Below, one piece after another: positions 1 through 7,875 of a stretch of 27,826 bases of DNA. The notes beneath the pieces are model-generated. The model saw nothing but the letters and a program-made list of their open reading frames with translations. It did not search any database and was not told the origin of the DNA. The position numbers and the translations under genes were made by a program. Source of the DNA: 66-474 sp035688305 (GTDB lineage: Bacteria > Pseudomonadota > Gammaproteobacteria > Xanthomonadales > Rhodanobacteraceae). Location of the stretch: assembly GCA_035688305.1 (NCBI GenBank), contig DASSNC010000129.1, forward strand, positions 1 through 27,826, written 5' to 3'. Numbering within the stretch: the first letter of the stretch is position 1; the number at the start of each line of letters is the position of its first letter.

Positions 1-365
1 GCATGCACATGTTCGGCCGCGATCGCGCGCACGTCGGCATCGCCGGCCATGCCCAGTGCCTTGACATAGCGCACGCCGAAAATCTCGCAAAATGCGGCAT
101 CTTCCAGACCGTGGAACTGGACCAGATCAGGTCGCAGCATGCCGATGATCCGGCCAACCTGATCCGCCGGCAGGCCGTGGCTCAACACCACTGCGTCCAC
201 GCATGCCGGCAACGCTTCGCGAATCGTGCGTGCCCGTTCGAGCGCAACGCAACGTGGACTGGAGGGTGTCATGACCATGCCGATCGCATCGGCGCCCAGC
301 TCGCAAGCAAGCAGTGCGTCTTCGACGCGGGTGATGCCGCAGATCTTGACGCGGGTTCGGATCAT
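1..365 (-). CDS. trpF: Phosphoribosylanthranilate isomerase, 3' end cut by window edge
   Basis: TrpF isomerises N-(5-phosphoribosyl)anthranilate to the CdRP intermediate in cytoplasmic tryptophan biosynthesis. Reading the minus strand from the ATG at 365-363 gives an N-terminus MIRTRVKICGITRVEDA, the family signature (V/I)KICG(I/L)T whose Cys is catalytic. Strand 2 (ADAIGMVM) and the segment DLVQFHG (the FHG motif) follow. About 121 codons are present of the usual 200-210, so the C-terminal half lies outside the window. The ATG overlaps the truA stop (ATGA), which implies translational coupling. The fimV-truA-trpF order is conserved in Pseudomonas and xanthomonads, where trpB and trpA usually follow. 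Confidence is high despite truncation. Confidence 0.95.
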   Translation of the reverse strand, partial: MIRTRVKICGITRVEDALLACELGADAIGMVMTPSSPRCVALERARTIREALPACVDAVVLSHGLPADQVGRIIGMLRPDLVQFHGLEDAAFCEIFGVRYVKALGMAGDADVRAIAAEHVH

Positions 366-1135
366 CCGGGCAGCGTGACTTCGATAGGCAGGTTCCATTG
401 TGCCGGATAGCGCGGGCCGATGAAGACCAGGCCCTCCGGCATCGCGGTGACGCCGGCGACGTTGCGGTCACGTGCCGCCAGCACCTCGGCGATCCACGCA
501 CTCGGCCGCTCGCCGCGACCCACTTCCAGCAGCGACCCCACGATGTTGCGCACCATGTGGTGCAGGAATGCGTTGGCTTCGATCTCGACCACGACGTGGT
601 CGCCGTCACGGCGCACACTGATCTCGCTGACGCAGCGTCGTGCATGCCGTGCCTGGCAAGATACCGCGCGGAACGAAGAAAAATCCTGCTCGCCACGCAA
701 GACCTGGGCCGCGGCATGCATCGCGTCGGCATCCAGCGGCATCCGCTCCCACGCGAGGAAGCGGGCATCCAGCGCGGGCCGCACAGGCCGGTTCAGGATG
801 GTGTAGCAATAGCGCCGCGCACGCGCGGAAAAACGCGCGTGGAAATCATCCGGCATTTCCTGCGACCACAGCACCGCCACGCTGCGCGGCAGGCGGGTGG
901 TTGCGCCCAAGACCCAGCCGCGCGCACTGCGCTGGGCGCTGGTGTCGAAATGCACCACCTGGCAGCGCGCATGCACGCCGGCGTCGGTACGTCCGGCGCA
1001 GGTCACCTCGACGGGATGGTCGGCCACGAACGACAGCGCGGCCTCGACTTCGGCCTGCACGCTCGGACCATGTGACAGTCGCTGCCAGCCGAAAAACCCG
1101 GTGCCGTCGTACTCGATGCCCAGCGCTACGCGCAT
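362..1135 (-). CDS. truA: tRNA pseudouridine(38-40) synthase TruA
   Basis: TruA converts uridines 38-40 in the anticodon stem-loop of many tRNAs to pseudouridine. The 257-residue product has the family's usual length. The catalytic motif AGRTDAGVHA is at about residues 47-56, with nucleophile Asp51. The later motif HHMVRNIVGSLLEVG is typical of the TruA C-terminal half. The start is the ATG at 1135, giving MRVALGIEYDGTGFFGWQ, the standard N-terminus (YDG-xx-(F/Y)-xGWQ). It lies 9 bp after the fimV stop and its own stop overlaps the trpF ATG, so all three genes are probably co-transcribed. Confidence 0.97.
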   Translation of the reverse strand: MRVALGIEYDGTGFFGWQRLSHGPSVQAEVEAALSFVADHPVEVTCAGRTDAGVHARCQVVHFDTSAQRSARGWVLGATTRLPRSVAVLWSQEMPDDFHARFSARARRYCYTILNRPVRPALDARFLAWERMPLDADAMHAAAQVLRGEQDFSSFRAVSCQARHARRCVSEISVRRDGDHVVVEIEANAFLHHMVRNIVGSLLEVGRGERPSAWIAEVLAARDRNVAGVTAMPEGLVFIGPRYPAQWNLPIEVTLPG

Positions 1136-1144
1136 CGCACCGTG

Positions 1145-3394
1145 TCAGTCCGGCGCACCGGCTTCGGCCAGCAACTTTCTGGCTTCGTCCTTCTGCGTCT
1201 GCGTGCCCTCTGCCAATACCTCTTCGAGCATCGCGCGTGCTCCAACCGGGTCGCCCATGTCCAGGTAGGCACGCGCCAGGTCGAGCTTGGTGTCGACCGG
1301 GTCATCGCTGAAGGCAGGTTCACTGGAAGCGCCGCGCGGTGGCACGGGCGGCGGCATGTCGGGGGCCTTGTGCACAGGTGCTGCCGGCGGGACCGGCGCC
1401 GCCGAATCCGGCGCATCGAAGCTGGGTGCGTCGTACTCCGGTGCAGCCTGCGGGCGCACCATCGTGGCATCGTCGTCAACCGCGGCAGGCGTGGGTTCCA
1501 CGCCGGCCGCCGGGCGGCGCAACGCGGCCAAACCATACGGATCCTCCGCAGGTTCGGCGTGGGCTGCAAACAACGGATGATGTGGCGCCAGCGCGCTGCC
1601 CATCACCAGCACCTCGCGCCACTCGACGCAGCCAAGGTCGGTGATTTCTTCGCGCATCGCCTCGGCTTCTTCGACGAAGTGCGGCGCATCGGCGCGCGAG
1701 TAGTACAGGCGGCACAGCTGCAGGTGTGCGTCGAGATCGCCGGGATTTTCCACCAGCCGTGCATGCAATACGCGCTCATCCGGCGTACGCGGCGCGGCGG
1801 CATCGGCGCTGGCCGGCGCAATGTCGTCCGGATCCGGCAGCGGTCCGCGCGCCGCATCACCGGGCTTGCGCTTGCGCAGCAACAAGCCGAGCAGGATCAG
1901 CACCACGACCACGACGCCCGCGACGATCCAGGTCAGAGGCTGCATGTACCACGGCTGGCCAGCGGATTTGGCGGCAGGTTTGGCTGCAACCGGCACTTTG
2001 GCAACCGTGGACGCACTGGCGGCGGCTGCGCTGCCGCCAACTGCAGCAGCGGCCGCCGACGTAGCCGTGGCCGCGGCAACACTTGCGCCGGTGGCCGGCG
2101 CGGTGGTCGCGGCGGTCGCCGCGCCGGCCTTGCCTGCCTGCACCTGTGCCAGCTTGCGTTGCAGTTCGGCGATGGTCGCGTCCTTGAGGCTCAGCAACTT
2201 GTCGCTCTTGTCGGCGATGTCCTTGAGGCTCTGCACGCGCGACTCGAGATCCGAGTTGGACTGGTTGAGGCTGACCAGGCTGCTGCGGGCGTTTTGCAGC
2301 TTCTGCCGCAAACCGGCAATGCTTTCGTTGCCCGTGCCACCTTCCACCCCGGGACGGCTGTTGGCGCTGCCGCCCTCTCCCGAAGGTGGCACCAACGACA
2401 GGTGATCGGATGCCGGCGCCGCAGCGCCCGACTGCGCCTCGCTTTTTGCGGCCGCCTGCACCGCGCTTCCAGCCAGCACCGTCGCCGCCTGTGGCTTCGC
2501 CGCACTCCAGGCTTCCATCTGGCGGCGCACTTCGGCGGTCGCCGCGGCCACGCTGCGTGCATCCACTTCGTCGCGCGTGGGGATGCGCAGGATCGCGCCG
2601 GCCTTGAGGTTGTTGATGTTGTCCTTGAAGAAGGCGTCCGGATTGGCGGCCTTCATGGCCAGCATCATCTGGTTGATGCTCTCGCCGGTATTGGCCGTCG
2701 CCTGCGCGGCAATGTGGTACAGGGTGTCGCCCCGCTCGACGTGCACGGAATCCGTCGGCGCATGCGGTTGTGCTTGCGGTTGTGCTTGCGGTTGCGCGAC
2801 CGGTTGCGGCGCCGGTTCGGGAGCTTGCGCGACGGGTGGCGGCGCCGGTTGCGTTTCTGGCTGTGGTGCGGGTGCAGGTGCGGGTGGGGGAGTGGCCGCT
2901 GGCGCCGGAAACGCCGATTCCGCCGGCAGCTGCGCCGGCTGCGCGGTCGCGGCGGGCGGCGCCGCGGTCGGCGCCGCTTCGATGATCGGCGCGGGCTCGG
3001 AAATGACCGGGTTCAGCAGCACCACGAATTCGCGGACCTGCTTGCCCTCACGCGTGTTCACCTGCACCAGGAAGTCGAGATAGGGGTCGGTGATCGGCTG
3101 GCTGCTGGTGACCAGGATCGATTTCTGGCCATTGTTGTCGGTGACGACGCGGAACTGCAGCGTCTGGCTGGCGGGCGTCAACTGCAGTCCGGCGCGCGCG
3201 AAGTCGGCAGCCGGCGCCAGGCTGACCGTCATGCCTTCAAGTTCGGTCAGCGACTTCGGGTGCAGTGGAATCGCCGCCACCAGCGGCTGGTTCAATGCAG
3301 ACCTGACCTGAATTTGTCCAAGCTGGAGTGCCAGGGCCGGGGTCGCGACCAGGGCCACCAACGCGACGCATGCAATTCGGACTGTGGACTTCAT
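1145..3394 (-). CDS. fimV: FimV, LysM-containing inner-membrane type IV pilus assembly / polarity protein
   Basis: FimV homologues organise type IV pili and polar signalling through periplasmic peptidoglycan binding and a cytoplasmic TPR domain. The 749-residue product has, in order: a signal peptide (about 1-22), the conserved FimV N-terminal domain beginning LQLGQIQVRSALNQPL, a Pro/Ala/Gln-rich linker (about 130-212), a LysM domain (about 216-272, VERGDTLYHIA), an Ala-rich linker with a coiled coil (about 358-420), one transmembrane helix (about 488-507) followed by RKRKP, a TPR-like cytoplasmic region from about 535, and the FimV C-terminal motif (about 695-745, DTKLDLARAYLDMGD). It is shorter than the roughly 920-residue P. 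aeruginosa protein, mainly in the acidic cytoplasmic linker. Position between asd and truA is the conserved locus. A long open frame on the opposite strand is a GC-rich shadow. Confidence 0.95.
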   Translation of the reverse strand: MKSTVRIACVALVALVATPALALQLGQIQVRSALNQPLVAAIPLHPKSLTELEGMTVSLAPAADFARAGLQLTPASQTLQFRVVTDNNGQKSILVTSSQPITDPYLDFLVQVNTREGKQVREFVVLLNPVISEPAPIIEAAPTAAPPAATAQPAQLPAESAFPAPAATPPPAPAPAPQPETQPAPPPVAQAPEPAPQPVAQPQAQPQAQPHAPTDSVHVERGDTLYHIAAQATANTGESINQMMLAMKAANPDAFFKDNINNLKAGAILRIPTRDEVDARSVAAATAEVRRQMEAWSAAKPQAATVLAGSAVQAAAKSEAQSGAAAPASDHLSLVPPSGEGGSANSRPGVEGGTGNESIAGLRQKLQNARSSLVSLNQSNSDLESRVQSLKDIADKSDKLLSLKDATIAELQRKLAQVQAGKAGAATAATTAPATGASVAAATATSAAAAAVGGSAAAASASTVAKVPVAAKPAAKSAGQPWYMQPLTWIVAGVVVVVLILLGLLLRKRKPGDAARGPLPDPDDIAPASADAAAPRTPDERVLHARLVENPGDLDAHLQLCRLYYSRADAPHFVEEAEAMREEITDLGCVEWREVLVMGSALAPHHPLFAAHAEPAEDPYGLAALRRPAAGVEPTPAAVDDDATMVRPQAAPEYDAPSFDAPDSAAPVPPAAPVHKAPDMPPPVPPRGASSEPAFSDDPVDTKLDLARAYLDMGDPVGARAMLEEVLAEGTQTQKDEARKLLAEAGAPD
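2764..2797 (-). repeat. 12-bp coding minisatellite in fimV (Pro/Gln/Ala repeat)
   Basis: The plus strand reads GCGGTTGTGCTT repeated almost exactly, with a third diverged unit. On the coding strand this gives repeated PQAQ tetrapeptides at about residues 202-210 of FimV, in the linker just before the LysM domain. Because 12 is a multiple of 3, unit gain or loss would change linker length without a frameshift. Confidence 0.7.
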
Positions 3395-3540
3395 CGAGTC
3401 AAACCCCTGCTGGCAATCGGACGCAAAGGGTCACGCGAACAACCGTTGCGCCCCCACGCGCCGCAAGAGTATTGCAGATTTGACCAATCACCAAGCCCGC
3501 GAGTGACGTGCCGGGACGCCGGTCTCGCCAGCTGCATGCC

Positions 3541-3864
3541 TCATTGCCCGGCCGAAGCTGCCGCAGCCGGTACGCCGGCCGCAGCCAATTGCTTCTGCAA
3601 GGCGGCGATCTGATCATCACGCTGCTGCAACTGCTGCGAGCGCGCGGCGTTCTGCTTCTCCAGGTCGGCCACTTCCGACTGCAGCGACATGTTGCGCGCA
3701 TGCGCGGCCGCCAGCTTGTCATTGAAGTCCTGCAACTGTGCCTGCACCTTGGCAACGCTGGTTCCATGCCGCGACGCATGCGGTGGCGCGCCGCTGGCCA
3801 CCAAGGGTGCGGCCAGCACCGCTCCCAGCAAAATCCAGCCCTGCAAGTTTCTGCGCATCGCCAT
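3541..3864 (-). CDS. Small exported coiled-coil protein of unknown function
   Basis: A 107-residue product that I cannot assign to a named family. Residues 1-25 form a plausible signal peptide (MAMRRN, then a hydrophobic core ending VASGA). Residues 38-95 are a predicted coiled coil with heptad-like spacing (VQAQLQDFNDKLAAAHARN, then EVADLEKQN and QQLQQRDDQIAALQKQLAAA). The last residues are Ala-rich. This suggests a periplasmic helical rod, perhaps an oligomerisation or cell-wall-associated factor. The start ATG at 3864 follows CGGAGA at good spacing, 27 bp after the asd stop, so it sits inside the asd-fimV unit. Its place next to fimV hints at an envelope or pilus role, but that is inference only. 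Confidence 0.75.
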   Translation of the reverse strand: MAMRRNLQGWILLGAVLAAPLVASGAPPHASRHGTSVAKVQAQLQDFNDKLAAAHARNMSLQSEVADLEKQNAARSQQLQQRDDQIAALQKQLAAAGVPAAAASAGQ

Positions 3865-3891
3865 CAGCCGGTCTCCGGATGCCTGTCGGGG

Positions 3892-4920
3892 CTAAAGATA
3901 CTCGCGAATGAGGATCTCCGCGACCTGCACCGCGTTCAGCGCGGCGCCCTTGCGGATATTGTCGGACACCACCCACAGGTCCAGCCCGTTCGGGTGCGAG
4001 ATGTCCTCGCGGATGCGGCCGACAAACACGGCGTCCTCGCCAGCGGCATGGCCGACCGGGGTCGGATAGCCGCCGGCCTTGCGCTCATCGACCACCACCA
4101 CGCCGGGCGCCGATTCCAGCAGCTCGCGCACCGTGGCCACGTCGATCTTGTCGCGGGTCTCGATGTGCACCGCTTCGGAATGGCCGTAGAACACCGGCAC
4201 GCGCACGCAGGTCGGGTTCACCGCGATTGCCTCGTCTTCGAGGATCTTTCGGGTCTCCCACACCATCTTCATTTCTTCCCGGGTGTAGCCGTTGTCCTGG
4301 AAAGCATCGATCTGCGGGATCACGTTGAAGGCAATCTGGGCCTGGAACTTCTTCGGCTCGATCGAATGGAAGTTCAACAGGTCGGCGGTCTGGTGGCCCA
4401 ATTCTTCCATGCCCGAACGCCCCGCCCCGGAGACCGACTGGTAGGTCGCGACGTTGATGCGTTCGATCCCGGCGGCATGGTGGATCGGCGCCAAGGCGAC
4501 CAGCAGTTGCATGGTCGAGCAGTTCGGATTGGCGATGATGTTGTGATTGGTGTATTCGGCGATAGCGTGCGGATTCACCTCGCTGACGACCAGCGGAATG
4601 TCAGCGACGTAACGGAACTCGGAGGTGTTGTCGATCACCACCGCGCCCGCCGCCGCGGCGCGCGGTGCGTGCTCGCGGCTGACCGCGCCACCGGCCGAGA
4701 AGAACGCGATGTCGATATTGGCGAAGTCGAACTTCGCAAGTTCCCGCACCGTCACCTGCTTGCCGGCAAATTTCAGCTTCTCGCCGGCCGAGCGCTCGCT
4801 GGCCAGCACCACCAGCTCGGCCACCGGGAACTCGCGTTGCTCGAGAATGGACAACAGGGCCTCGCCCACCGCACCGGTGGCGCCGACGATCGCGACGTTG
4901 TAACGCTCTTTGTTGCTCAT
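3892..4920 (-). CDS. asd: Aspartate-semialdehyde dehydrogenase
   Basis: Asd reduces aspartyl-4-phosphate to aspartate semialdehyde with NADPH, the branch point to lysine/diaminopimelate, threonine and methionine. I choose the ATG at 4920, giving 342 residues starting MSNKERYNVAIVGATGAVGE. An in-frame ATG 13 codons upstream lies in a dispersed repeat and is less likely. Seen: the NADP-binding motif GATGAVG (13-19), the active-site Cys134 in NPNCSTMQLL, and the catalytic His247 after RVPVFYG. Length fits the Pseudomonas/xanthomonad asd (USG-1-like) type rather than the roughly 370-residue enterobacterial form. It is part of the minus-strand unit downstream of aroC. Confidence 0.96.
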   Translation of the reverse strand: MSNKERYNVAIVGATGAVGEALLSILEQREFPVAELVVLASERSAGEKLKFAGKQVTVRELAKFDFANIDIAFFSAGGAVSREHAPRAAAAGAVVIDNTSEFRYVADIPLVVSEVNPHAIAEYTNHNIIANPNCSTMQLLVALAPIHHAAGIERINVATYQSVSGAGRSGMEELGHQTADLLNFHSIEPKKFQAQIAFNVIPQIDAFQDNGYTREEMKMVWETRKILEDEAIAVNPTCVRVPVFYGHSEAVHIETRDKIDVATVRELLESAPGVVVVDERKAGGYPTPVGHAAGEDAVFVGRIREDISHPNGLDLWVVSDNIRKGAALNAVQVAEILIREYL

Positions 4921-4945
4921 TGGATTCCCGGAATAATTTTCTTTA

Positions 4946-5020
4946 CCACGGATCTGCACGGATCAACACGGATCCAGAAGAAGCTTTGTCCTGCCCGTGC
5001 GCATGCCTGCAAATCCGTGG
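4946..5020. repeat. Dispersed inverted repeat of phased CACGGAT/ATCCGTG heptamers, copy 1 (aroC-asd gap)
   Basis: Three perfect CACGGAT heptamers begin at 4947, 4957 and 4967, exactly 10 bp apart. The opposite arm ends in ATCCGTGG at 5013-5020, but its other units are decayed. The same element recurs four times at 25457-26040. Here it fills most of the 116-bp gap between the aroC stop and the asd start, inside a probable operon. Confidence 0.85.
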
Positions 5021-5036
5021 CACATGCGCTTCGAAA

Positions 5037-6140
5037 TCAAGCGATCCGCGGCTGCACGTCAACCACGTCACCGCATTGGGCGCGATGGCGCAGGGCCTGG
5101 TCCATCAACACCAAAGCCACCATCGCCTCGGCAATGGGGACCGCGCGGATGCCCACGCAGGGATCGTGCCGGCCTGTGGTGCGCACGTCCACTTCCTCGC
5201 CATCGAGGTTCACGCTGCGGCCGGGGGTCGGGACGCTGGACGTCGGCTTCAGCGCGATCGAGGCGAGGACATCCTGTCCGCTGGAGATCCCGCCAAGGAT
5301 ACCGCCGGCATGGTTGGACGTAAAACCGTCCAAACGCATTTCGTCACGATCGCGGGCGCCGTGCTGCGTGACGCAGCCGAACCCGGCCCCGATTTCAACA
5401 CCCTTGACGGCGTTGATCGACATCAAGGCCGCCGCAAGTTCGCCGTCAAGCTTGCCGTAGACGGGCTCACCCCAGCCCGGCGGGACGCCCGTCGCCACGA
5501 CGTTGACGCGCGCGCCACAGGAATCCCCGGCCTTGCGCAGGGCATCGATGCGCGCTTCCAAGTGCGGCACTTCGGCAGCGACCGGCCAGAAGAACGGATT
5601 GGCTTCGACCACGTCGAAATCGACCGGCGCGCCGGCAGGCAGGCCCGGAACGAGGTCATCCAGTTGCGCCAGCCAGGCATGCACCGCAATGCCGAACTTT
5701 TCCGCGAGCCAGCGCTTGGCCAGCACCGCCGCGGCGACCCGCATCGTTGTTTCGCGCGCGGATGCACGCCCGCCGCCGCGCGGATCGCGGATTCCGTATT
5801 TTTGCCAGTAGGTGTAGTCGGCATGGCCCGGACGGAAGGTGTCCGCGATCGCTGAGTAGTCCTTCGAACGGGCGTCGGTATTGCGGATCAACAGCGCGAC
5901 CGGCGTGCCGGTGGTCTTGCCCTCGTACACGCCTGACAGGATCTCTACCGCGTCGGCCTCATGCCGCTGCGAGGTATAGCGCGACTTGCCGGTGGCGCGG
6001 CGCGCAAGGTCATGCACGAAATCTTCCGGCGCAATCGCGATGCCGGGCGGACAGCCGTCGATCACGCAGCCGATCGCCGGTCCGTGCGACTCACCGAAGG
6101 TGGTGACGCTGAGCAGCTTGCCGAAGGTGTTGCTGGACAT
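5037..6140 (-). CDS. aroC: Chorismate synthase
   Basis: AroC performs the last shikimate-pathway step, making chorismate from EPSP by 1,4-elimination with reduced FMN. The ATG at 6140 gives 367 residues starting MSSNTFGKLLSVTTFGESHG. The open frame continues upstream without family similarity, so this start is preferred. Seen: the GESHG motif near residue 16, GHADYTYWQKYGIRDPRGGGRAS (in two parts GHADYTYWQKYG and IRDPRGGGRASARET) containing the FMN/substrate-binding residues, and the C-terminal RHDPC motif. Length and motifs are those of the bacterial enzyme. It lies between the acetyltransferase gene (190-bp gap) and asd. Confidence 0.97.
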   Translation of the reverse strand: MSSNTFGKLLSVTTFGESHGPAIGCVIDGCPPGIAIAPEDFVHDLARRATGKSRYTSQRHEADAVEILSGVYEGKTTGTPVALLIRNTDARSKDYSAIADTFRPGHADYTYWQKYGIRDPRGGGRASARETTMRVAAAVLAKRWLAEKFGIAVHAWLAQLDDLVPGLPAGAPVDFDVVEANPFFWPVAAEVPHLEARIDALRKAGDSCGARVNVVATGVPPGWGEPVYGKLDGELAAALMSINAVKGVEIGAGFGCVTQHGARDRDEMRLDGFTSNHAGGILGGISSGQDVLASIALKPTSSVPTPGRSVNLDGEEVDVRTTGRHDPCVGIRAVPIAEAMVALVLMDQALRHRAQCGDVVDVQPRIA

Positions 6141-6192
6141 GGCAGATCGGGGTTTGGAACTCAGGAATGGGAAGAGCGTAACAAATTGGGAC

Positions 6193-6205
6193 AGGTTCGG
6201 AACCT
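6193..6205. repeat. Short perfect palindrome upstream of aroC
   Basis: AGGTTC-G-GAACCT is a perfect 6+1+6 inverted repeat about 55 bp upstream of the aroC start, in the 190-bp gap between aroC and the acetyltransferase gene. It could be an operator half-site pair or a chance palindrome. No T-run follows, so it is not an intrinsic terminator. The rest of this gap shows no gene. Confidence 0.3.
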
Positions 6206-6330
6206 CTGAAGAACCGTCGCGAGCGAAGGCAGATTGCGGGACGCCGACTAAACCAGCAGGACTGCCGATTTGAACGCCGTCAGGCGGCCCGCAGGGCTGG
6301 CCACATGGACGTCGCCAGTAGCGCAGCAGG

Positions 6331-6876
6331 CTATTCAGAGTTTTCGGGGGCGAGCCACTCCCTTTCCAGCATCGCAAACACGACGTCGTCGGCCCAGCCG
6401 TCGCCATCGCGCAGGCTGGCACGGAAATGCGCTTCGCGTCGCATGCCCACCCTTTCCATCAAGCCCAGGCACGCAACGTTGCGTGGATCGACCGAGGCGA
6501 TGACGCGGTGCTTGCGCAGGCCTCCGAACACGAAGTCCAGCGCCAGCTCCAGCGTGTCGCGTGCGTAGCCATGGTGTTGCTGCGCGGGTGCCAGGCTGAT
6601 GCCGAGCTCAACGGTGTCGGCATCCACGAAGTGCAGGCCGAGATCGCCGATCAATTCACCGCTGTCACGCAGGCGGATCGCGCGCTGCCACCACGTGCCC
6701 GTCGTGTCCGGCGCGACGTCCAGCTGGGTTTCGATGAAGCGCCTTGCCTCAGCCAGTGCAACCGGCTTCCAACCCTGGTAGCGCGCGACTTCCGGATCGC
6801 TGCGATAGACGAACAAGGCCGGCGCGTCGTCCGGCCGCAAGTCATCGATGCGCAATTTCGCGGTGACGATCTGCAT
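6331..6876 (-). CDS. GNAT-family N-acetyltransferase, RimJ/RimL-like
   Basis: A 181-residue cytoplasmic GNAT protein that probably moves an acetyl group from acetyl-CoA to an amine, with substrate unknown. The N-terminus KLRIDDLRPDDAPALFVYRSDPEVARYQGW is typical of the RimJ/RimL (Acetyltransf_3) branch: compare its RSDPEV..Y pattern and the later AIRLRDSGELIGDLGLH. The acetyl-CoA pyrophosphate loop is QQHHGYARDTLELAL. The segment VDPRNVACLGLMERVGMRREAHFR is the conserved motif B region. It starts 3 bp after the prmB stop, so it is probably co-translated with prmB. Specificity (ribosomal protein, antibiotic or small amine) cannot be read from sequence. Confidence 0.9.
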   Translation of the reverse strand: MQIVTAKLRIDDLRPDDAPALFVYRSDPEVARYQGWKPVALAEARRFIETQLDVAPDTTGTWWQRAIRLRDSGELIGDLGLHFVDADTVELGISLAPAQQHHGYARDTLELALDFVFGGLRKHRVIASVDPRNVACLGLMERVGMRREAHFRASLRDGDGWADDVVFAMLEREWLAPENSE

Positions 6877-6879
6877 GGC

Positions 6880-7803
6880 TCAGTGTCGCTGGCGATTTGC
6901 CATCGCCTCGCGGATGGCCCTTGCGTGTTCGACGAGATCACTGCGCTGCAACGCAAACACGCCCATCTGCCCGACCTTGAACTCGATCCACACGAACGGC
7001 ACATCGGGCAACAAGGCGGCCAGCGCACGCTCGGATTCGCCGACCTCGACGATCAACAAACCGTCCTCGCCCAGGTGCTCCGGTGCATCGCGCAGAATGC
7101 GCAGCGCGATGTCGAGGCCGTCGCTGCCGGCGGTCAGGCCCAATTTCGGCTCGTGCGTGTATTCCCCCGGCAAGGCAGCGTATTCGGCATCGGTGACATA
7201 AGGCGGATTGGACACGATCAGGTCGTAGCACTCGCCGGCGAGCCCCGCAAAAAGGTCCGAGCGCAGCGCGCGCACTTGCCCACCCAGCTGATGGCGTTGG
7301 ATGTTCTCGCCCGCCAGCGCCAGCGCATCGTTGCTGATGTCGGCGATGTCCACCTGCCAACGCGGGTTGTACGCGGCCATGGCGATGCCGATGCAGCCGG
7401 ACCCGGTGCACAGGTCCAGCGCGCGTTCGATTTCGCGCCCATCCAGCCATGGCGAAAAACCTTCCTCGATCAGTTCGGCGATTGGCGAACGCGGCACCAG
7501 CGCGCGCGGGTCGGACTTGAACGGCATGCCCGCGAACCACGCCTCGCCGACAAGGTAGGCCACCGGCTCGCGCGTCTGGATGCGGCGCTCGACCAGCGCC
7601 AGCACCCCGGCCTTCTCGCCGGCGGTCAGGCGCGCGCTGCCGTAGGCAGGCGGAAGATCCGGCGGCAAGTGCAGGCTCGACAGGACCAGATGGCTGGCCT
7701 CGTCGATCGCGTTGTCATGGCTGTGGCCGAAGGTCAACCCGGCCGCATTGAAGCGGCTCGCCGCGTAACGGATCAGGTCGATGATGGTGGCGAGCTCTTG
7801 CAT
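6880..7803 (-). CDS. prmB: Ribosomal protein uL3 N5-glutamine methyltransferase
   Basis: PrmB methylates the side-chain amide of a glutamine in ribosomal protein L3 using SAM. The ATG at 7803 follows a good Shine-Dalgarno (GGGAGG, about 7 nt upstream) and gives 307 residues. Seen: the SAM-binding motif DLCTGSGCIGIA (130-141), the acidic loop DIADISNDAL, and the glutamine-recognising NPPY tetrad (199-202, in IVSNPPYV). The N-terminal helical domain (TIIDLIRYAASRFNAAGLTFGHS) resembles PrmB rather than PrmC/HemK. In many gammaproteobacteria prmB precedes aroC, as here with one gene between. Confidence 0.94.
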   Translation of the reverse strand: MQELATIIDLIRYAASRFNAAGLTFGHSHDNAIDEASHLVLSSLHLPPDLPPAYGSARLTAGEKAGVLALVERRIQTREPVAYLVGEAWFAGMPFKSDPRALVPRSPIAELIEEGFSPWLDGREIERALDLCTGSGCIGIAMAAYNPRWQVDIADISNDALALAGENIQRHQLGGQVRALRSDLFAGLAGECYDLIVSNPPYVTDAEYAALPGEYTHEPKLGLTAGSDGLDIALRILRDAPEHLGEDGLLIVEVGESERALAALLPDVPFVWIEFKVGQMGVFALQRSDLVEHARAIREAMANRQRH

Positions 7804-7827
7804 GCGATGCCTCCCGTCGGGCCGCGC

Positions 7828-7833
7828 AGTATA
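7828..7833 (-). promoter_or_regulatory. Possible -10 element of prmB
   Basis: The minus strand reads TATACT (5 of 6 matches to TATAAT) about 25 bp before the prmB ATG in the 72-bp prmB/psd divergent gap. No convincing -35 hexamer is at 16-18 bp, so this is tentative. Confidence 0.3.
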
Positions 7834-7875
7834 GAGGGGTGCGGTACGCCGCTCCTCGTCGACTACACTTTGGTG

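Noticed and set aside
1142..3613. An 823-codon open frame on the plus strand
   Set aside because: It lies antisense to fimV, with Arg/Gly/Cys-rich composition caused by high GC third positions of fimV. No family features.
3508..5460. A 650-codon plus-strand open frame
   Set aside because: It overlaps asd, the coiled-coil gene and part of aroC in antisense. All three have clear family or structural features on the minus strand.
6427..7875. N-terminal extension of Psd by over 480 codons
   Set aside because: This part is antisense to the acetyltransferase gene and prmB. Psd similarity starts at the ATG at 7876.
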